Shown here one piece after another: positions 1-11,505 of a DNA stretch of 64,000 nucleotides. Position numbers and translations under genes: made by a program. Every line of letters starts with the position of its first letter. Within the stretch, counting starts at the first letter, position 1. Below the pieces are notes generated by a model. It was not told where the DNA came from, did not search any database, and saw only the letters and a program-made list of their open reading frames with translations. The stretch is taken from the NCBI GenBank assembly GCA_029449235.1, contig JANATG010000002.1, forward strand, positions 3,596,001-3,660,000, written 5' to 3'. The DNA comes from Linnemannia schmuckeri (lineage: Eukaryota > Mortierellomycota > Mortierellomycetes > Mortierellales > Mortierellaceae).

Positions 1-1122
1 TCTGTGGAATCGACAGCACCGTCGACATCTTCAGTCTCTCTTCCTATTCCCATCTCGGCTTCAACCTCAGATCAACAGACAACAACCTCGCCTCTGGTGT
101 CGACAAGGACGGTATTTCACAATCTGGCGGTGAAACAAAAGGCGCTGTATCAACCAACATTCCGCTTCCGTCGGTGGCTGGAGGGCGAGAAGCAGACTTT
201 GCTGGATGGGGGTGGGGAGCAGCGAACGATAGCAGAAATTGAGACTGGACTTCCACCTTTGAAGGGCGAGAAGGCGAGTGTGATCAAATACACTGCAGAG
301 CTGAGGCGAGTCAAGGAGAGACTATTAGAGTTCTATGCGGGCCGAGATCAGCTGTACAAACGCCACAAGTGGGCCACAAGCGGGACATGGAGCGTGCCCG
401 TCAGTATGAGTATCAATTGCTTGCCGACCGCCTCCTTGGTATCGTTGGGGAAAGTATTGGGCGTCGACATGATCCAGCAGACCCTGTCTTGATTGGAGTA
501 GGACTGGGCAAATTCTCGATCAAGAGTGGACTCTCCTCTCTCGACTCCAATTTCCTATCTTATTTTGTGCAAAAGGTAACTACTGATTCAGGAAAATCAT
601 TAAGGATTGATACCTGCAAATACTTGTTGTCCGCGAAACAAACAAAAATAATTAATATGATTGCCCGTTCCTTCAAATTAGGCGCGGTCGTTGGGTTACC
701 TGGTCGTTGGACTCAATGAATACTACACGAGTAAGAAATGTCCTCATTGTGGGCTCTTCGTCGCCCAGGTCACTCTCCGCCGTTTCTTTTGCCCAACGTG
801 CCATGCATATCACCACCGTGATGTTATGGCGGCGGAGAACATGACCAACCTTGTGCGAGGATATCTTGAGAAGCACCAGCGTCCAGAGTATCTCCAGCCT
901 GTAGCTCCGGACGGATCTCTTCCATGGATGGCTAGTGCCGGCGCAGGATCGAGTACACTCTCAAACACAACCCCTGGAAGCGGCAGTAGCGGGAGCACAA
1001 CGAGTCGAAAACGACCTGCTTCTACCTCAAGTACCACGGATGAAACCCAAGGCCGACCAAAGAAGTCTGCCACTGCCTCCGGCTCCAGCCCGGCGCGCAG
1101 TAGAAAGAGTGCGCGGAAGTAG
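1..1122 (+). pseudogene. Fanzor (eukaryotic TnpB-like RNA-guided nuclease), 3' part, frameshifted
   Basis: The C-terminal half of a Fanzor protein; the reading frame is open at base 1, so the 5' part including RuvC-I lies outside the window. Frame 1 runs to about 372, frame 3 continues from about 372 to 575, then an intron (576-681, gtaact...ttag, phase 0) returns to frame 1 (682-1122). One extra G in the run at 371-373 would join frames 1 and 3 (W then GHKRD), so a 1-nt deletion is the simplest reading. Motifs: IGVGLGKF (492-515) at the canonical RuvC-II place, with Gly where TnpB has Glu; NEYYTSKKC (715-741) with the alternative Glu at 718-720; zinc ribbon CPHC (739-750) and CPTC; HHRDVMAAEN with the RuvC-III Asp at 820-822. 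The tail is Ser/Thr-rich and basic (SRKRP, RSRKSARK), probably a nuclear localisation signal. Family assignment is firm; activity is doubtful because of the frameshift. Confidence 0.88.
576..681 (+). other. Spliceosomal intron in the Fanzor gene
   Basis: The 106-nt segment starts gtaact and ends aattag. Removing it joins FVQK to ARSLGYLVVGLNEYYTS in phase 0, restoring the stretch between the RuvC-II region and the zinc ribbon. Read through, frame 3 instead gives unrelated sequence and a stop at 717-719. It shows that this mobile-element gene has been adapted to host splicing. Confidence 0.8.
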
Positions 1123-2466
1123 TCTAGTTTTCCATATTCGTGAGTTGGTTCGCCCACACACATTAGTGCGGGTAGGAGCGCAGTGGATACTATAATGAGT
1201 TACTTCGGTGACGTAATTATGGCGCCCAATGTCCTCCAGCCTGCAAGAAAGATTATGTGGTTTAAGACCGCGACTGATTAACCACATCTCTCTTTTGCCC
1301 AAATGTAAGTCAATCAACGTTAACCCAGAAACCGTAATCAACCTTCGGGATGAGAAAAACATGAAGAGACCGCATGATGATACACGGGAGTAGAGCAAAG
1401 AACGTTCACGGGTCAAGTTGACACCTTTGCTTCCTTTTTTTCCATCTGACTGAGTCAAGATCAGTTTCAAGGGACAACACACTCTTTCGAAAAAAAAAGT
1501 TTTCATGTCGCGATATGTCCTTTATGTTTTCATTGGCAAAGACTGTTGGATTGCTGTTGGCCACATCCACGAACTTGTTTTCTTTCTTTGTTTTTCTTGC
1601 TTGTTGGGCCTTTTGGACGTGTTTTCTCATTGCTGCTTTTTCTGTAACCCTATACACAAGTGTGGTTTCTTTTTTGTAAGTTACCCGACATTGGAACTTG
1701 GTGCGAACCTGGTGACAGTGGAGTAGAGGTGGACACGGAAATTCAACAAGAATCAAGTCTGAAGGGATAGCAAAATAACATTGAAAGGGGGATTGACAAG
1801 TGTTAGTGCGATGGTTGTCTCTTTATTCTCGCTATGAGGACGGCATGCTATCAGGGATGAAATCGTGTGTTGGATTGTTACTATCAAACTTGAAAACGAT
1901 GTTTTATTACATTATTATTTTTTTTGTGGGTGTCGTTGGACTATTATTGAGGTTGATTGCTGTTTATTTAGTTGAGTAGAAGAGGGGGTTGGCAAGGATG
2001 TGATGAACAGCTTGTTGTCTGTACTCCTAAGGGAGGCGTTCTTTCCAATGAAGTTTGTAAACTTGATCTTATCTGATGGACTCTCCTCTTCCCTTATGGC
2101 TTTGAGGCTGAAATAGCCAATGCATGATATCGTATATTCTTACTGATGATAAAGTCTTTCAACTGATGACCATGACCTTATTATTAGAAACATGCGAAGA
2201 CAAAATGCAGATAAGATCGAGTTGCGCGTGAGTATGTCCCCACTCAAGACAGGCTGTCAAAGGTCAAGGCTTTTATCAATTGGCCTGTCATGGCGGTTGG
2301 AGGTCCGACATGGCGGTCGGTCGATTAGGTGACACAGCGGTAGAGTGCTGTGATCGTGTGGGCTTTGGTCAAAATAAAAAAAAAATTAGAAAATTCTTTT
2401 CTCATAAACCTCCTTTCACTTTTTCACACTATTCCATCCCCACCACTCTTCAGATTCATATTAACC
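1123..2466. other. Fanzor 3' flank and RPL7 upstream region
   Basis: No convincing gene is present. Two hairpins lie soon after the Fanzor stop: a 5-bp stem closed by a TTCG tetraloop (1199-1203 with 1208-1212) and a perfect 8-bp stem (1255-1262 with 1280-1287, 17-nt loop). Both are possible parts of a guide (omega) RNA or of the element end, but this is only positional inference. The remainder is A/T-rich with T runs near 1433-1440 and 1914-1925. The last 100 bases are the pyrimidine-rich leader of RPL7. Confidence 0.4.
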
Positions 2467-4278
2467 ATGACCACGTAAGTCACATCATCCTCAATCCTCC
2501 TATGATACGAGACGTGTGGACATAACAGGAAAGTTACGGCTTAAAAAAAGATGGCATCGGATGCTGTCTTTTTACTCTCGTTCCAATAATCTCTGTTTCC
2601 CAGGGCTTGAACGATATCTGCACATCTCAGGTTCCTGAGTCAGTGCACTAAAGATATTTACCTGGGGTCTTGAGCTTTAGGGATACCATTTGTTCCTTTC
2701 ACTAAGGACAATAACCTCCCTTGGCTTTAAATCCATTCTGTGACTCTTGGTCAGCCGATCACCTTTCTGATGCTCATCTTGATTTTCGGGTTGTTTGTTC
2801 TTCCCATTTCGAAATGAGTGTTACTTTGATCGTCCTTTGATCTCGATGTCGTATTCCAGACCGTTTTTTCTCTAGCGGGAAACAAACGTGTATGGGTTTG
2901 TTGTTGTGTGATGGCTGCCTGTTCTTTCTTTCCTCATTGGAGCTTTGCATCTCCAATCTGGTCACTTGAACCGCTCGATGTTATTCTTGTTCGACCATGT
3001 CAAACAGTAAGCTAGTCGATGCGTCAAAAAGGCCCAACTCCAATTAAAACAATTCGTCGGATGTCAACTGCAATTAAAATTCTTGTATTCCACTCCTGCA
3101 GTGTACTCGCTACCAGCTTTCTTTCTTGCTTCTCTTCATTGAGAGTGTAAGTTGAGAGAGTGAGGGAAAACTCGGGGGTACAAGTTTTGCGACAGTCCGA
3201 CGAGACCAACCTTTTTTTTCCTAATTATTCCATTTGCTTGATTATCGTTTGTAAATATCCACAGCACTACCCCTACCCTTGAGCACGTTCTCGTCCCCGA
3301 GACTCTTTTGAAGAAGAGAAAGACCCAGGATAAGGCCGCCGCTGAGAAGCGTGTAGCCGACGCCGCTGCCCGCAAGGTAAATATCTCTTTCTTTTTCTCA
3401 CATTTAAAACAAACATAGCATTCAATGGTGGTGGCATCTTACTTTCAGACATTAGTGATGAAAAGCTTTTACCGCATTTCGTGGCTAGCCAAGGGCAATG
3501 TTGCTAACGTTATACCATCTTTCGGGACTGATACAATGTCTTTTTGATGCCACCACTTTTGCTGTGGTCGACCTTCCTTTGGCATTTTATACCAAGTCGT
3601 ACACAAACATGGAAAACTAATTGATTTTTCACACTTTCACTCGAAAAACAGGCTCGCAAGGCTCAGCGCAAGGTGATCTTCAAGCGCGCCGACCAGTACG
3701 TCCGCGAGTACCGCGCCAAGGAGCGCGACGAGATTCGTCTCCGTCGCCAGGCCAAGGCCGCTGGTTCGTTTTACGTCTCAGCCCAGCCCAAACTTGCCTT
3801 TGTGATCCGCATCAAGGGTATTAACCACATTGCCCCCAAGCCTCGCAAGGTCCTCCAGTTGTTGCGTCTTCTCCAGATCAACAACGGTGTCTTTGTCCGT
3901 TTGACCAAGGCCACCACCCAGATGCTCCAACTCATCAACCCCTACGTCGCCTACGGTGAGCCCAACCTCAAGTCGGTTCGCGAGCTCATCTACAAGCGCG
4001 GATACGGCAAGGTCAACAAGCAGCGCATCCCTTTGACCGACAACTCGATCATTGAGAAGTCTCTCGGCAAGTTTGGCATTGTCTGCATGGAGGATCTCAT
4101 CCACGAGATCTACACCGTCGGCCCCAGCTTCAAGCAGGCCTCCAACTTCTTGTGGCCCTTCAAGCTGTCGAACGCCACTGGTGGTTACTCTGCCAAGAAG
4201 GCTTTGCACTTCATCCAGGGAGGTGACTCTGGTGATCGTGAGACCAAGATCAACAACTTGATCCGCCAGATGAACTAA
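2467..4278 (+). CDS. RPL7: 60S ribosomal protein L7 (uL30)
   Basis: A cytosolic large-subunit ribosomal protein. Three exons: 2467-2474, 3265-3376 and 3652-4278, giving 248 residues, the usual length for eukaryotic L7. The first exon encodes only ATG ACC AC, a split typical of fungal ribosomal protein genes; joining gives MTTTTPTLEHVLVPETLLKK. The basic N-terminal extension (residues 18-65, rich in KKRK and AARKARKAQRK) is followed by the uL30 core (FVIRIKGINHIAPK) and the eukaryotic C-terminal part ending IRQMN. Intron 1 is long (790 nt), and intron 2 (275 nt) carries a box C/D snoRNA. Codon use is strongly C-ending, as expected of a highly expressed gene. Confidence 0.97.
2475..3264 (+). 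other. RPL7 intron 1 (790 nt)
   Basis: The intron begins gtaagt and ends atccacag. It is much longer than most introns in the window. It contains a 12-bp hairpin (2545-2556 with 2562-2573, loop TCGGA, two G-U pairs). No C/D box pair with a terminal stem was found. An H/ACA-type RNA was not demonstrated. Confidence 0.7.
3447..3541 (+). ncRNA. Box C/D snoRNA in RPL7 intron 2 (snR39/snR59/snR39b-like)
   Basis: C box GTGATGA at 3455-3461 and D box CTGA at 3528-3531 are brought together by a perfect 7-bp terminal stem (AGACATT 3447-3453 with AATGTCT 3535-3541). An outer perfect 11-bp stem (3428-3438 with 3546-3556) encloses it inside the intron. The bases upstream of the D box read ACCATCTTTCGGG, complementary to CCCGAAAGATGGT, a conserved large-subunit rRNA segment. 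The D+5 rule points to the G of CCCGAAAG (Gm805 in yeast numbering, from memory). Yeast RPL7A and RPL7B introns host snR39 and snR59, which act two bases away (Am807, from memory), so host gene and target region are both conserved. Processing from the excised intron is inferred. Confidence 0.88.
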
Positions 4279-5150
4279 ACGTATTTGTTTTCTAGCTTCA
4301 GTCATGTTTCCTTGCCCATTTGTACATTACTCCATTCCCCCCAATTCTCAAGCAATCAAATAAAAAAAAAAAGCTGAACAAAAATAATCCTTTTGACATG
4401 AGTGTTGTAGTTTCTGGAAAATATGATCTATATGTGAATGGTGTGTCAATTGAGTGGAGAACGAACGACAAATGGTGAGCAGGGTGATGTTCCTCATTCC
4501 CTCCACAACTTGTGTGTTATTAACTGACACAGGTAGATAAAGAGGTACAAACAGGCTCAAGGGAGATGATGCGACGTGGCGCCTTGATCTTGAACATTAG
4601 ATATTGGATGTATGAAAGCATCTGTTCACTTTGTCGTGAACCAAATGAGGCCATTGAACATTGAAAAGTATCCATTGGGGGTTGTTGATGTTGGATAGAA
4701 ATGAAGGTGTGTTACAAAAAGTGCAAGGATATGAGCACCGGCATGTGCCTGTAGCAGTAGGAAGGTGTATAGACAAAGAGAAAGTGAGAAGAGAAAAATA
4801 GGGAGAAAGAGAGAAATGCTCTTCGTTGGTTCCCTTTTGGCTCAACCTTCTTTCTTCTTTATCAGTCCCTTGACTCTTTTTCTTTTTCGTTTCTTTACCC
4901 TCCCTTTCTCTTTTCCTTTTTCTCCTGTTCGACCGACCCTTCATCCTCACAGGCGGATCAACAGCCCGCTCGCTGATCACACACTTCTCACTCTTCCCTT
5001 CAGCCGCCTTTTTATACATATACATATATATTATTTTCAAGGGTCACCTCTCTTTTGTCACACACACACACACTCACACACTCATCATCATCACTTCACT
5101 CCTCCTTCGCCAAACCCTTTCACTTTGCCACCGACAACAACTCAACAAAG
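4279..5150. other. Intergenic region, RPL7 3' end to PIK1 leader
   Basis: It holds the RPL7 3' UTR (aataaaa near 4358-4366) and the PIK1 5' region. The latter is pyrimidine-rich with an AT-rich tract near 5016-5038 and a (CA)n run near 5060-5080. No gene was seen. Confidence 0.6.
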
Positions 5151-8100
5151 ATGATGAACTCGGGCAATTCGCTATTGCTGCGTCTGTTCAAGTCGGAATT
5201 CTTCAACGCCTGGATCGCGGTCTCGTACCTCTTCAAATACCCTGATGCCGTCGGAATTCAGCACTACCTTTGCAACGAGCTTAAAAAGTTTCCCCTGGAC
5301 GAAATCGAGTTCTTCCTACCCCAGCTTGTGTAAGGAAGGAACTCAACCACACAATATTTTGGACGATGTCAACCCTTTTCGGGCTGAAGAACGTGAACGA
5401 CCTCTACTTGCCCTCACAGAAAATGGATGAGAGTTCACTTTTTCTTCTACTGACGAAGACCCCATCATCAATTCTTGTGAAAAAAATAGCCACTTGCTGA
5501 TCAGTAGGCCGTCGGAATCGGTCGCGCTCGAGAACTTCATCTTGGATCGCTGTCAGATCTCTTCTCATATGGCAATCCTTGTAAGCATCACACACATACA
5601 CACACACAGGCACACACACAGGCTCATATTCTTCTTGCGACACGTACAGAAGCTGTCGTTGTTTATGGACGGATATTCGACGACACAGCAGCAAATAAGG
5701 ACGAACAGAGAAGCACACGTCTGGTGTGGTTAGTTGTACAACCCAACAACATACAAGGATTTTTTTGTCCTTTTTGCCCCAAATAAGGCTCACAGACTTA
5801 ACGAACGCACTCAAAGACACGGGACAAAGAAAATGGACCGGTGTAACACTATGGCTGGCCAGTGGACACAGTAACAACAGTGACAACCAGGCGGGCTTCA
5901 TTGATGTCAGCCGCTATGGATAAGCAATTAGAAAAGGACGAGACACACTCCGGTTTTGGCGCTCTCGTTCAGTTCACTTTTCATGCAGGCTTTTGCAGGA
6001 TAGCGTTCTTATTTCAGGACTCGCGGGAGCAGAAGGAGAGGAAGCGAAGAAAACGAGAGAGACACTCCGAGGAATTTGCATACTGCAAAGCAATCTGTCG
6101 ACTCAACATAATTCTTCTGCTTCTTCAACCTCGCTTGCCGAAATAGACACTGTGGTACTTGCAGGCATACACCTCAGATCTGGCTGCTTCTCCCAACACA
6201 CCTTCATTCAAGCTGTGCAAACGAGTCTTCAACAAATGTCAGGCCATTGTGTTTGCGACCGAGGCGCCCGGAGAGTACGAGGATATTTTTGGCAAGAACG
6301 GCGTCCCAAAGGTTAAGGAGAATGCGCTCTCGGCAATGGTCGGTATGGGTGTCATGTTGGCTGCCTTTGGTCAACCATTGATGACCAAGAGTCCTGGTCA
6401 ATTGGCACTCGCTCAAGGTCGCCGGCCTAGAGCCTTCAGTACTGCAGGAGACACTCTGGAGGATGCCGTCGTAGGGGAGTCCTCGACACAACAACCTCAG
6501 CCACCACACCAGCACCAGCATCAGCAACATCAGCCACCTCAGCTCGTTCAGCCTCAGCAACCTGCACCGGCTATCGAAACGAGCCATGTGTCTCCTCAGG
6601 AGAGTGGCCGGTCCACGCCAGCGGGGATCAACATCACGCGACACGAGGATGGGGCAACCTCGCCCAGATCACCGTCAGGAGAGCCCGGCTCACCCCACGC
6701 GACCATATCGGGAGTCAATGTATCGACTGTGCAAAATATTCAGCGGAACCACGTTGTAACTTCTCCTTCGCTCGAGGATCTTCGTGGGGGACAGGCGTTC
6801 AAGCATAAGCGGGACCGATTCTCCAGCCCTCGCTACAGCCACGACACTGCTCCATCGTCCCCCATCAGCTTGAAATTCTCGGATCGTGGCTCTATGGATG
6901 GACAGTCTTCAGCGGCCTCACTAGAACTTGCTCGCCGCTCTTATTTCCATTCAGAAATGCAGTTCCTCTTGGCTTTGGTCGATATCGCTACAAGGCTCGT
7001 GATTGTCCCCAAGCCTGCCCGCCTGAGTGCTCTTCGTGCAGAGCTCACATTGTTGAACCATAACTTGCCAGCCGAGATTTGTGTTCCGCTCTGGTGCCAC
7101 GCTACGCTCGAGAACCCATCGCATCACCGAGTCGTTCGTATCCCACCCCAGGACGCAGTCGTCTTGAACTCTGCTGATCGCGTAAGTACACCTTGAAAAA
7201 TGCCATAATTATAGATTGGTGAAATAATGTGAACGGGAAACTCATATGCGTAATGTTCTGTGTGCATATTATAGGTGCCTTACTTGTTACAGGTCGAGGT
7301 ATTGGAGACGGATATGAGTGTCGAGGAAATTCGCGCGCAACGCAGGGACCTTGGAGAAGAGGAGGATGAGGACGAACATCGTAGCGTGTCTCATACACAC
7401 GGAGTGGAGTTGAACGAGAACGGTTCGATCCAGTTAGAAGCAACCATCGATACCAATGGCAGTAGCACCGAGCCCTCCAAGGACACGTCAGAGGCTTCTT
7501 CGACCACAGCAACAGAGTCCAAGGATCAAAAAGAGAGCGAAAAGGCATCAGTCGACAGTATTCCCAACCCACCCGTTGGCTCTCTTGCCGACCTCAGCAT
7601 TTCGCCTCCAGGATCGCCTGTCCCTACCAGCCCCGTGATCACTGTGGACCCATCAGGACGCATGAAGAGCCCTATTCCTTCCTCATCTCCTGGAAGCCGC
7701 CCTGCAACCCAATCTCGCTCGAACGAGGCTTACTTGCAGACTGTGCTGAAGCGCCGTGCTTCTAACAGTGCTGACGATTTTGCAGAAAAGATGCGAACTG
7801 CCGCTGTTATGCTGGCTCAGTTGAGCCAGCAGCAGGCTGCCCAACAAGCCGGTGCTGGCGCTAACGGAAACGCAAGAGTCAGCTCTCAGTCTCGTTCGAG
7901 CATCAAGGCCAAGGCCACGTCGGTCGAGGATATTCGCGCCAAGATTATCAAGGAGATGATGGCCCTGGAAGAACAGAGGATGCAGAGGATGAAGCTTGAG
8001 GGCGTGAGCAGTGGTGTTGGTGGTGGTGGCGGTGAAGGCGCCGGCAGTGAAATGCTGGAAGATGAGCGCAAGGTCCTAGCTAACGTAACCACCGATGACC

Positions 8101-9323
8101 CAAGTGGTAAGACATTTTACTCAATTGCCGTTTTTTGTTTACGTTCAATGAATTGCTAGGCTAATTCTAACCATTATTCTCTTCCTCGTGTTATTCAATA
8201 CCATTTAATCAAAACCATAGCGGCTGTGTTTGCTGAGGATTGGGATGCAAAGATGAACCGTATTCGTGCCACATCGCCTTATGGACATTTGCCCTCATGG
8301 CAACTCCTCTCGGTTATTGTGAAACAGGGTGCTGATCTGCGCCAGGAGCAGCTGGCCTGCCAGTTGATTCGCGAGATGGGATGGATCTGGGAGCGCGCCA
8401 AGATCGACGTTTGGATCACCTAGTAAGTCCTTGGGTTGTCTTGTGACATGAAATACCTTCTGCATGCACTGGCTGTGCGAGAGAGGGCTCTAATGTCCAT
8501 TTTTACCTTTTTATTATAGTATGCGTATCTTGGTAACATCGGACAACTCTGGATTGATCGAGACTGTTCGCAATACCATCTCCATCCACTCTATCAAGAA
8601 GGATGCTTATGCCCGTCGCTTGAATGAAGTTGGTGTCGTCTTTACCCTCTACGACTACTTCCAACAGGTAATGCTCTTTTTCTTATTGTTGCATTTGTGT
8701 GTGCGGTGCGAATGATATTGTCGTTGATGAAGGATCCAAGTATCTAACGTCTACTTCATTTTCTTCGCTGAATCTGATAGAAATTCGGCGACCCTGCTAG
8801 TGAAAAGTTTATCAAGGCGCAGGACAACTTTATGCGTTCGTTGGCGGCCTACTCTGTGATCACATATGTCCTTCAGATTCGTGATCGTCACAACGGCAAC
8901 ATTTTGTTGGATACGGAAGGTCATATTGTGCATATCGATTTCGGATTCATGTTGTCAAACTCCCCAGGTTCAGTCGGTTTCGAATTGGCGCCGTTCAAGT
9001 TACCTCAGGAATACCTGGATGTGCTCGGGGGCGTGAACAGCGAAAAGTTTGCAGAGTTCAAGGTGTTATTGAAGAAGGCGTTTATGGCGATCCGGAAACA
9101 CACGGAGAACATTGTGTTGTTGATCGACATGATGTCGAAGGACTCGAAGCTGCCCTGTTTCCAGTACGAGAACGCGGCGCAGGCGGTGCGGGACCGATTG
9201 GCGCTCAATTTGACAGAGGTGCAGGCGGAGGAGTTTGTCGAGAAGCTGATTATGAGCAGTTGCTGTAATGTCTTTACGAGACTTTATGATACCTTCCAAT
9301 ACTATTCAAACGGCATTCTGTAG
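5151..9323 (+). CDS. PIK1: Phosphatidylinositol 4-kinase, PIK1/PI4KB type
   Basis: It phosphorylates phosphatidylinositol at the 4 position, mainly at the Golgi in this family. Seven exons: 5151-5329, 5490-5580, 6147-7181, 7275-8106, 8221-8422, 8520-8667 and 8781-9323, giving 1009 residues with all phases consistent. Residues 1-120 are the lipid-kinase-unique helical region (FNAWIAVSYLFKYPDAVGI, TLWYLQAYTSDL). A long Ser/Pro/Gln-rich linker with a His/Gln tract follows, as in yeast Pik1. The C-terminal kinase domain has VIVKQGADLRQEQ (ATP lysine about 747), the catalytic loop DRHNGN (about 864-869) and HIDFGF (Asp about 882). Exon 2/3 joining is set by MAIL|TLWYLQAY. Intron 2 is 566 nt and has CA repeats. 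MMNSGNS has two adjacent ATGs; the first is used. Confidence 0.95.
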
Positions 9324-11170
9324 TTGCTGGTAAGAGAGAATTTAGTAAGGAGTATATTTGTAGAGGAGGAGGAGTTGGAGTTTAAAGACATCCAAAACAT
9401 AAAACTAAAGTACACACTCAAGCACATAATGGTAAATACACGCGAATAGCTGTGATAGTCACATAGGCGCGACTGAATTAGAGAAAGTTGTGTTGATGTT
9501 TGCAAGGAGCACAGGCACACAAAAACAGAAAAGGCGTCATGCAAAGAATACCAAGAGAGAGAGAAGCAAGGGCACAAGAAGTGATAGGGTCCTAAACGCG
9601 GAGAAAGAGATGCAAGAGCGTGCTCTTTTTTATTCTTACATTGTTTGTTTTGTGAGATGGGGCAGTGTCGAAAATGTCGAACCTCATCCCTCTTGTCTTT
9701 TCCCTCCTTTTCTTCGACTTCATGATTTGTCAAATAAACAACCGAATCACATAATCATCCAATTTTTTACATCCAAACTGTTTGCTGCGATCGAGACAAA
9801 GCATCGCGGCTAGACGTGTCTTTTTTTCCTTCTATAGTTTCTAGTGATAACGCGACCCCGTCTACTGACGTGTTATTCGTCTTTTGTTGACTAGCGAGTG
9901 ACTGAACCGAGATGCTGCAAAAAGACCCAGAACGATCCCCTTTTTTTTGACATGTATGCTGCATTAAAATAGGTGGGTTGTGTCTGTGCTGTGTATGTGT
10001 ATGTGCATGTAGTGAGGCGCATCGCATCGAATGATCCCCTGTGCATGAGCATAACACAACAACGAAGCAAGCATTGGCATGAAAAGAGATTGATCTATAA
10101 GCACGCAGACAAATACACTTACCCCCTTAAACTAATTGACTCACCTTTAAATATTCGTCGTGTTATGTTCCTAGAGATAGAGAAAACGATAAAGATAGAG
10201 AAAAGTGGGAACCAGTTGGCCATTATCCTGGTTGGTAGAGTCAAGTTTCTCACTCGCTAGCAGCCTCGATTGACTGGTTCCGACAAAGAGTAGTAAAAAA
10301 AAAGGCCAATCTAACTCTAGCTGGCACTGACCATCCGAGAGCTGGTCTGGGTGGACCCGATTAAATGCGGCCAGGTCAGTCTCTCACTCTTCTAGAGGAC
10401 TTAAACCGAGATCTAGGCACTGTGTTCTCAGAGCCTTTTTTCTGTTTGGGAGGTTTTTTGGGTTCTTTATTCTCGATTGGACAGGATTAGGGGACGTTCC
10501 GCAAACTTTGACAGGTTGATGAGGAGATCTGTGAACCCAGGGGTTCACGTTTCTCGATTCCGCTATATTTGAAGTTTGCTGGAGTCAGACATGTCTTGCC
10601 GCCACCAACTTTTTTGTTCGCGTGGCCAATTAGGTTCCTCATATCGCGCAGAAATGGAAAAGGACGACACAAATAGCTCTATCACGCGCGCAACATCCAC
10701 GCGCACACATGTGTATACCGACTGGAAGTGAATCGATTTTAACAGGTCAATAAAGACAAAACCGGTGCATATCAGGGGTACTGGGAGAACAGGCCAGGTC
10801 AGGATAGGGGGACGTGCCAGAAAATAGACAGGATTCTAGTGACAAAGAGCGGGGAAATATACAAGTTTCTGGTCTGGGTCCTCCCGCCAACAAGCTTAGG
10901 AATAAGGTACTCGCGTCTCCCAGAAACTGGCGCATAAAGTATTCCTGCAACCGTCTTTGCCTCGTTTCCTCGGCCTCTGTTTGTAAACTGGCTGTTTTGC
11001 AGTGCCACTTGGGGTATTTGGTACCTATTCTATCCCACCCTTTTTTTTCTTCCGGTGCTTGTACTCTGTACTGTACAGTATAGTACGAGGCTAAGGAAAC
11101 AGGAGAGAGGGACGAAGGAAATCAACAACACACAGACAGAGGCAGAGAAACAACGCATGGGCTATGTACT

Positions 11171-11196
11171 ATTCTTCCTTCCTTCCTTCCTTCCTT
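11171..11196. repeat. (TTCC)n microsatellite
   Basis: Consecutive TTCC units within a gene-poor region. No coding context. Confidence 0.8.
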
Positions 11197-11394
11197 TCTT
11201 ACCCCCAGCCCTTGTTCGATTCTATTCCAAGCACTGCCTCTATTTTCGGCGTTTTTTGGTGTTCTAAAAAAAGTGGCAGTTCACCCAGTCTATTCTTTGT
11301 CACTTTTGTTTTCTTTTTTTTTTCTTTCTTCCCAGTCTCCCTCATTTTTTTTTATCCCGAACAGAGATAGAGATGGAGGGAGGTACATAGGAAC

Positions 11395-11505
11395 AGGGGA
11401 TAGGGATAGAGGGATAGAGGGACAAAGGGACAAAGGGATGCAGGGACAAGGAAAGAAAGAGAGGGACACAGAGACAGACACAGGGACAGAGGGACACAGG
11501 GAAGG
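11395..11505. repeat. Degenerate GGGACA/GGGATA hexanucleotide-like repeat
   Basis: Purine-rich units such as GGGATA, GGGACAAA and GGGACACA recur with small variations for about 110 bases. They look like slippage products rather than a coding repeat. Confidence 0.6.

Noticed and set aside
5726..5923. An open frame in PIK1 intron 2 with LTDLTNALKDTGQ, resembling part of the lipid-kinase-unique domain
   Set aside because: Joining exon 2 (…MAIL) to 6147 gives TLWYLQAYTSDL, which fits the family in frame; the intronic frame cannot be joined in phase and lacks the expected preceding motif.
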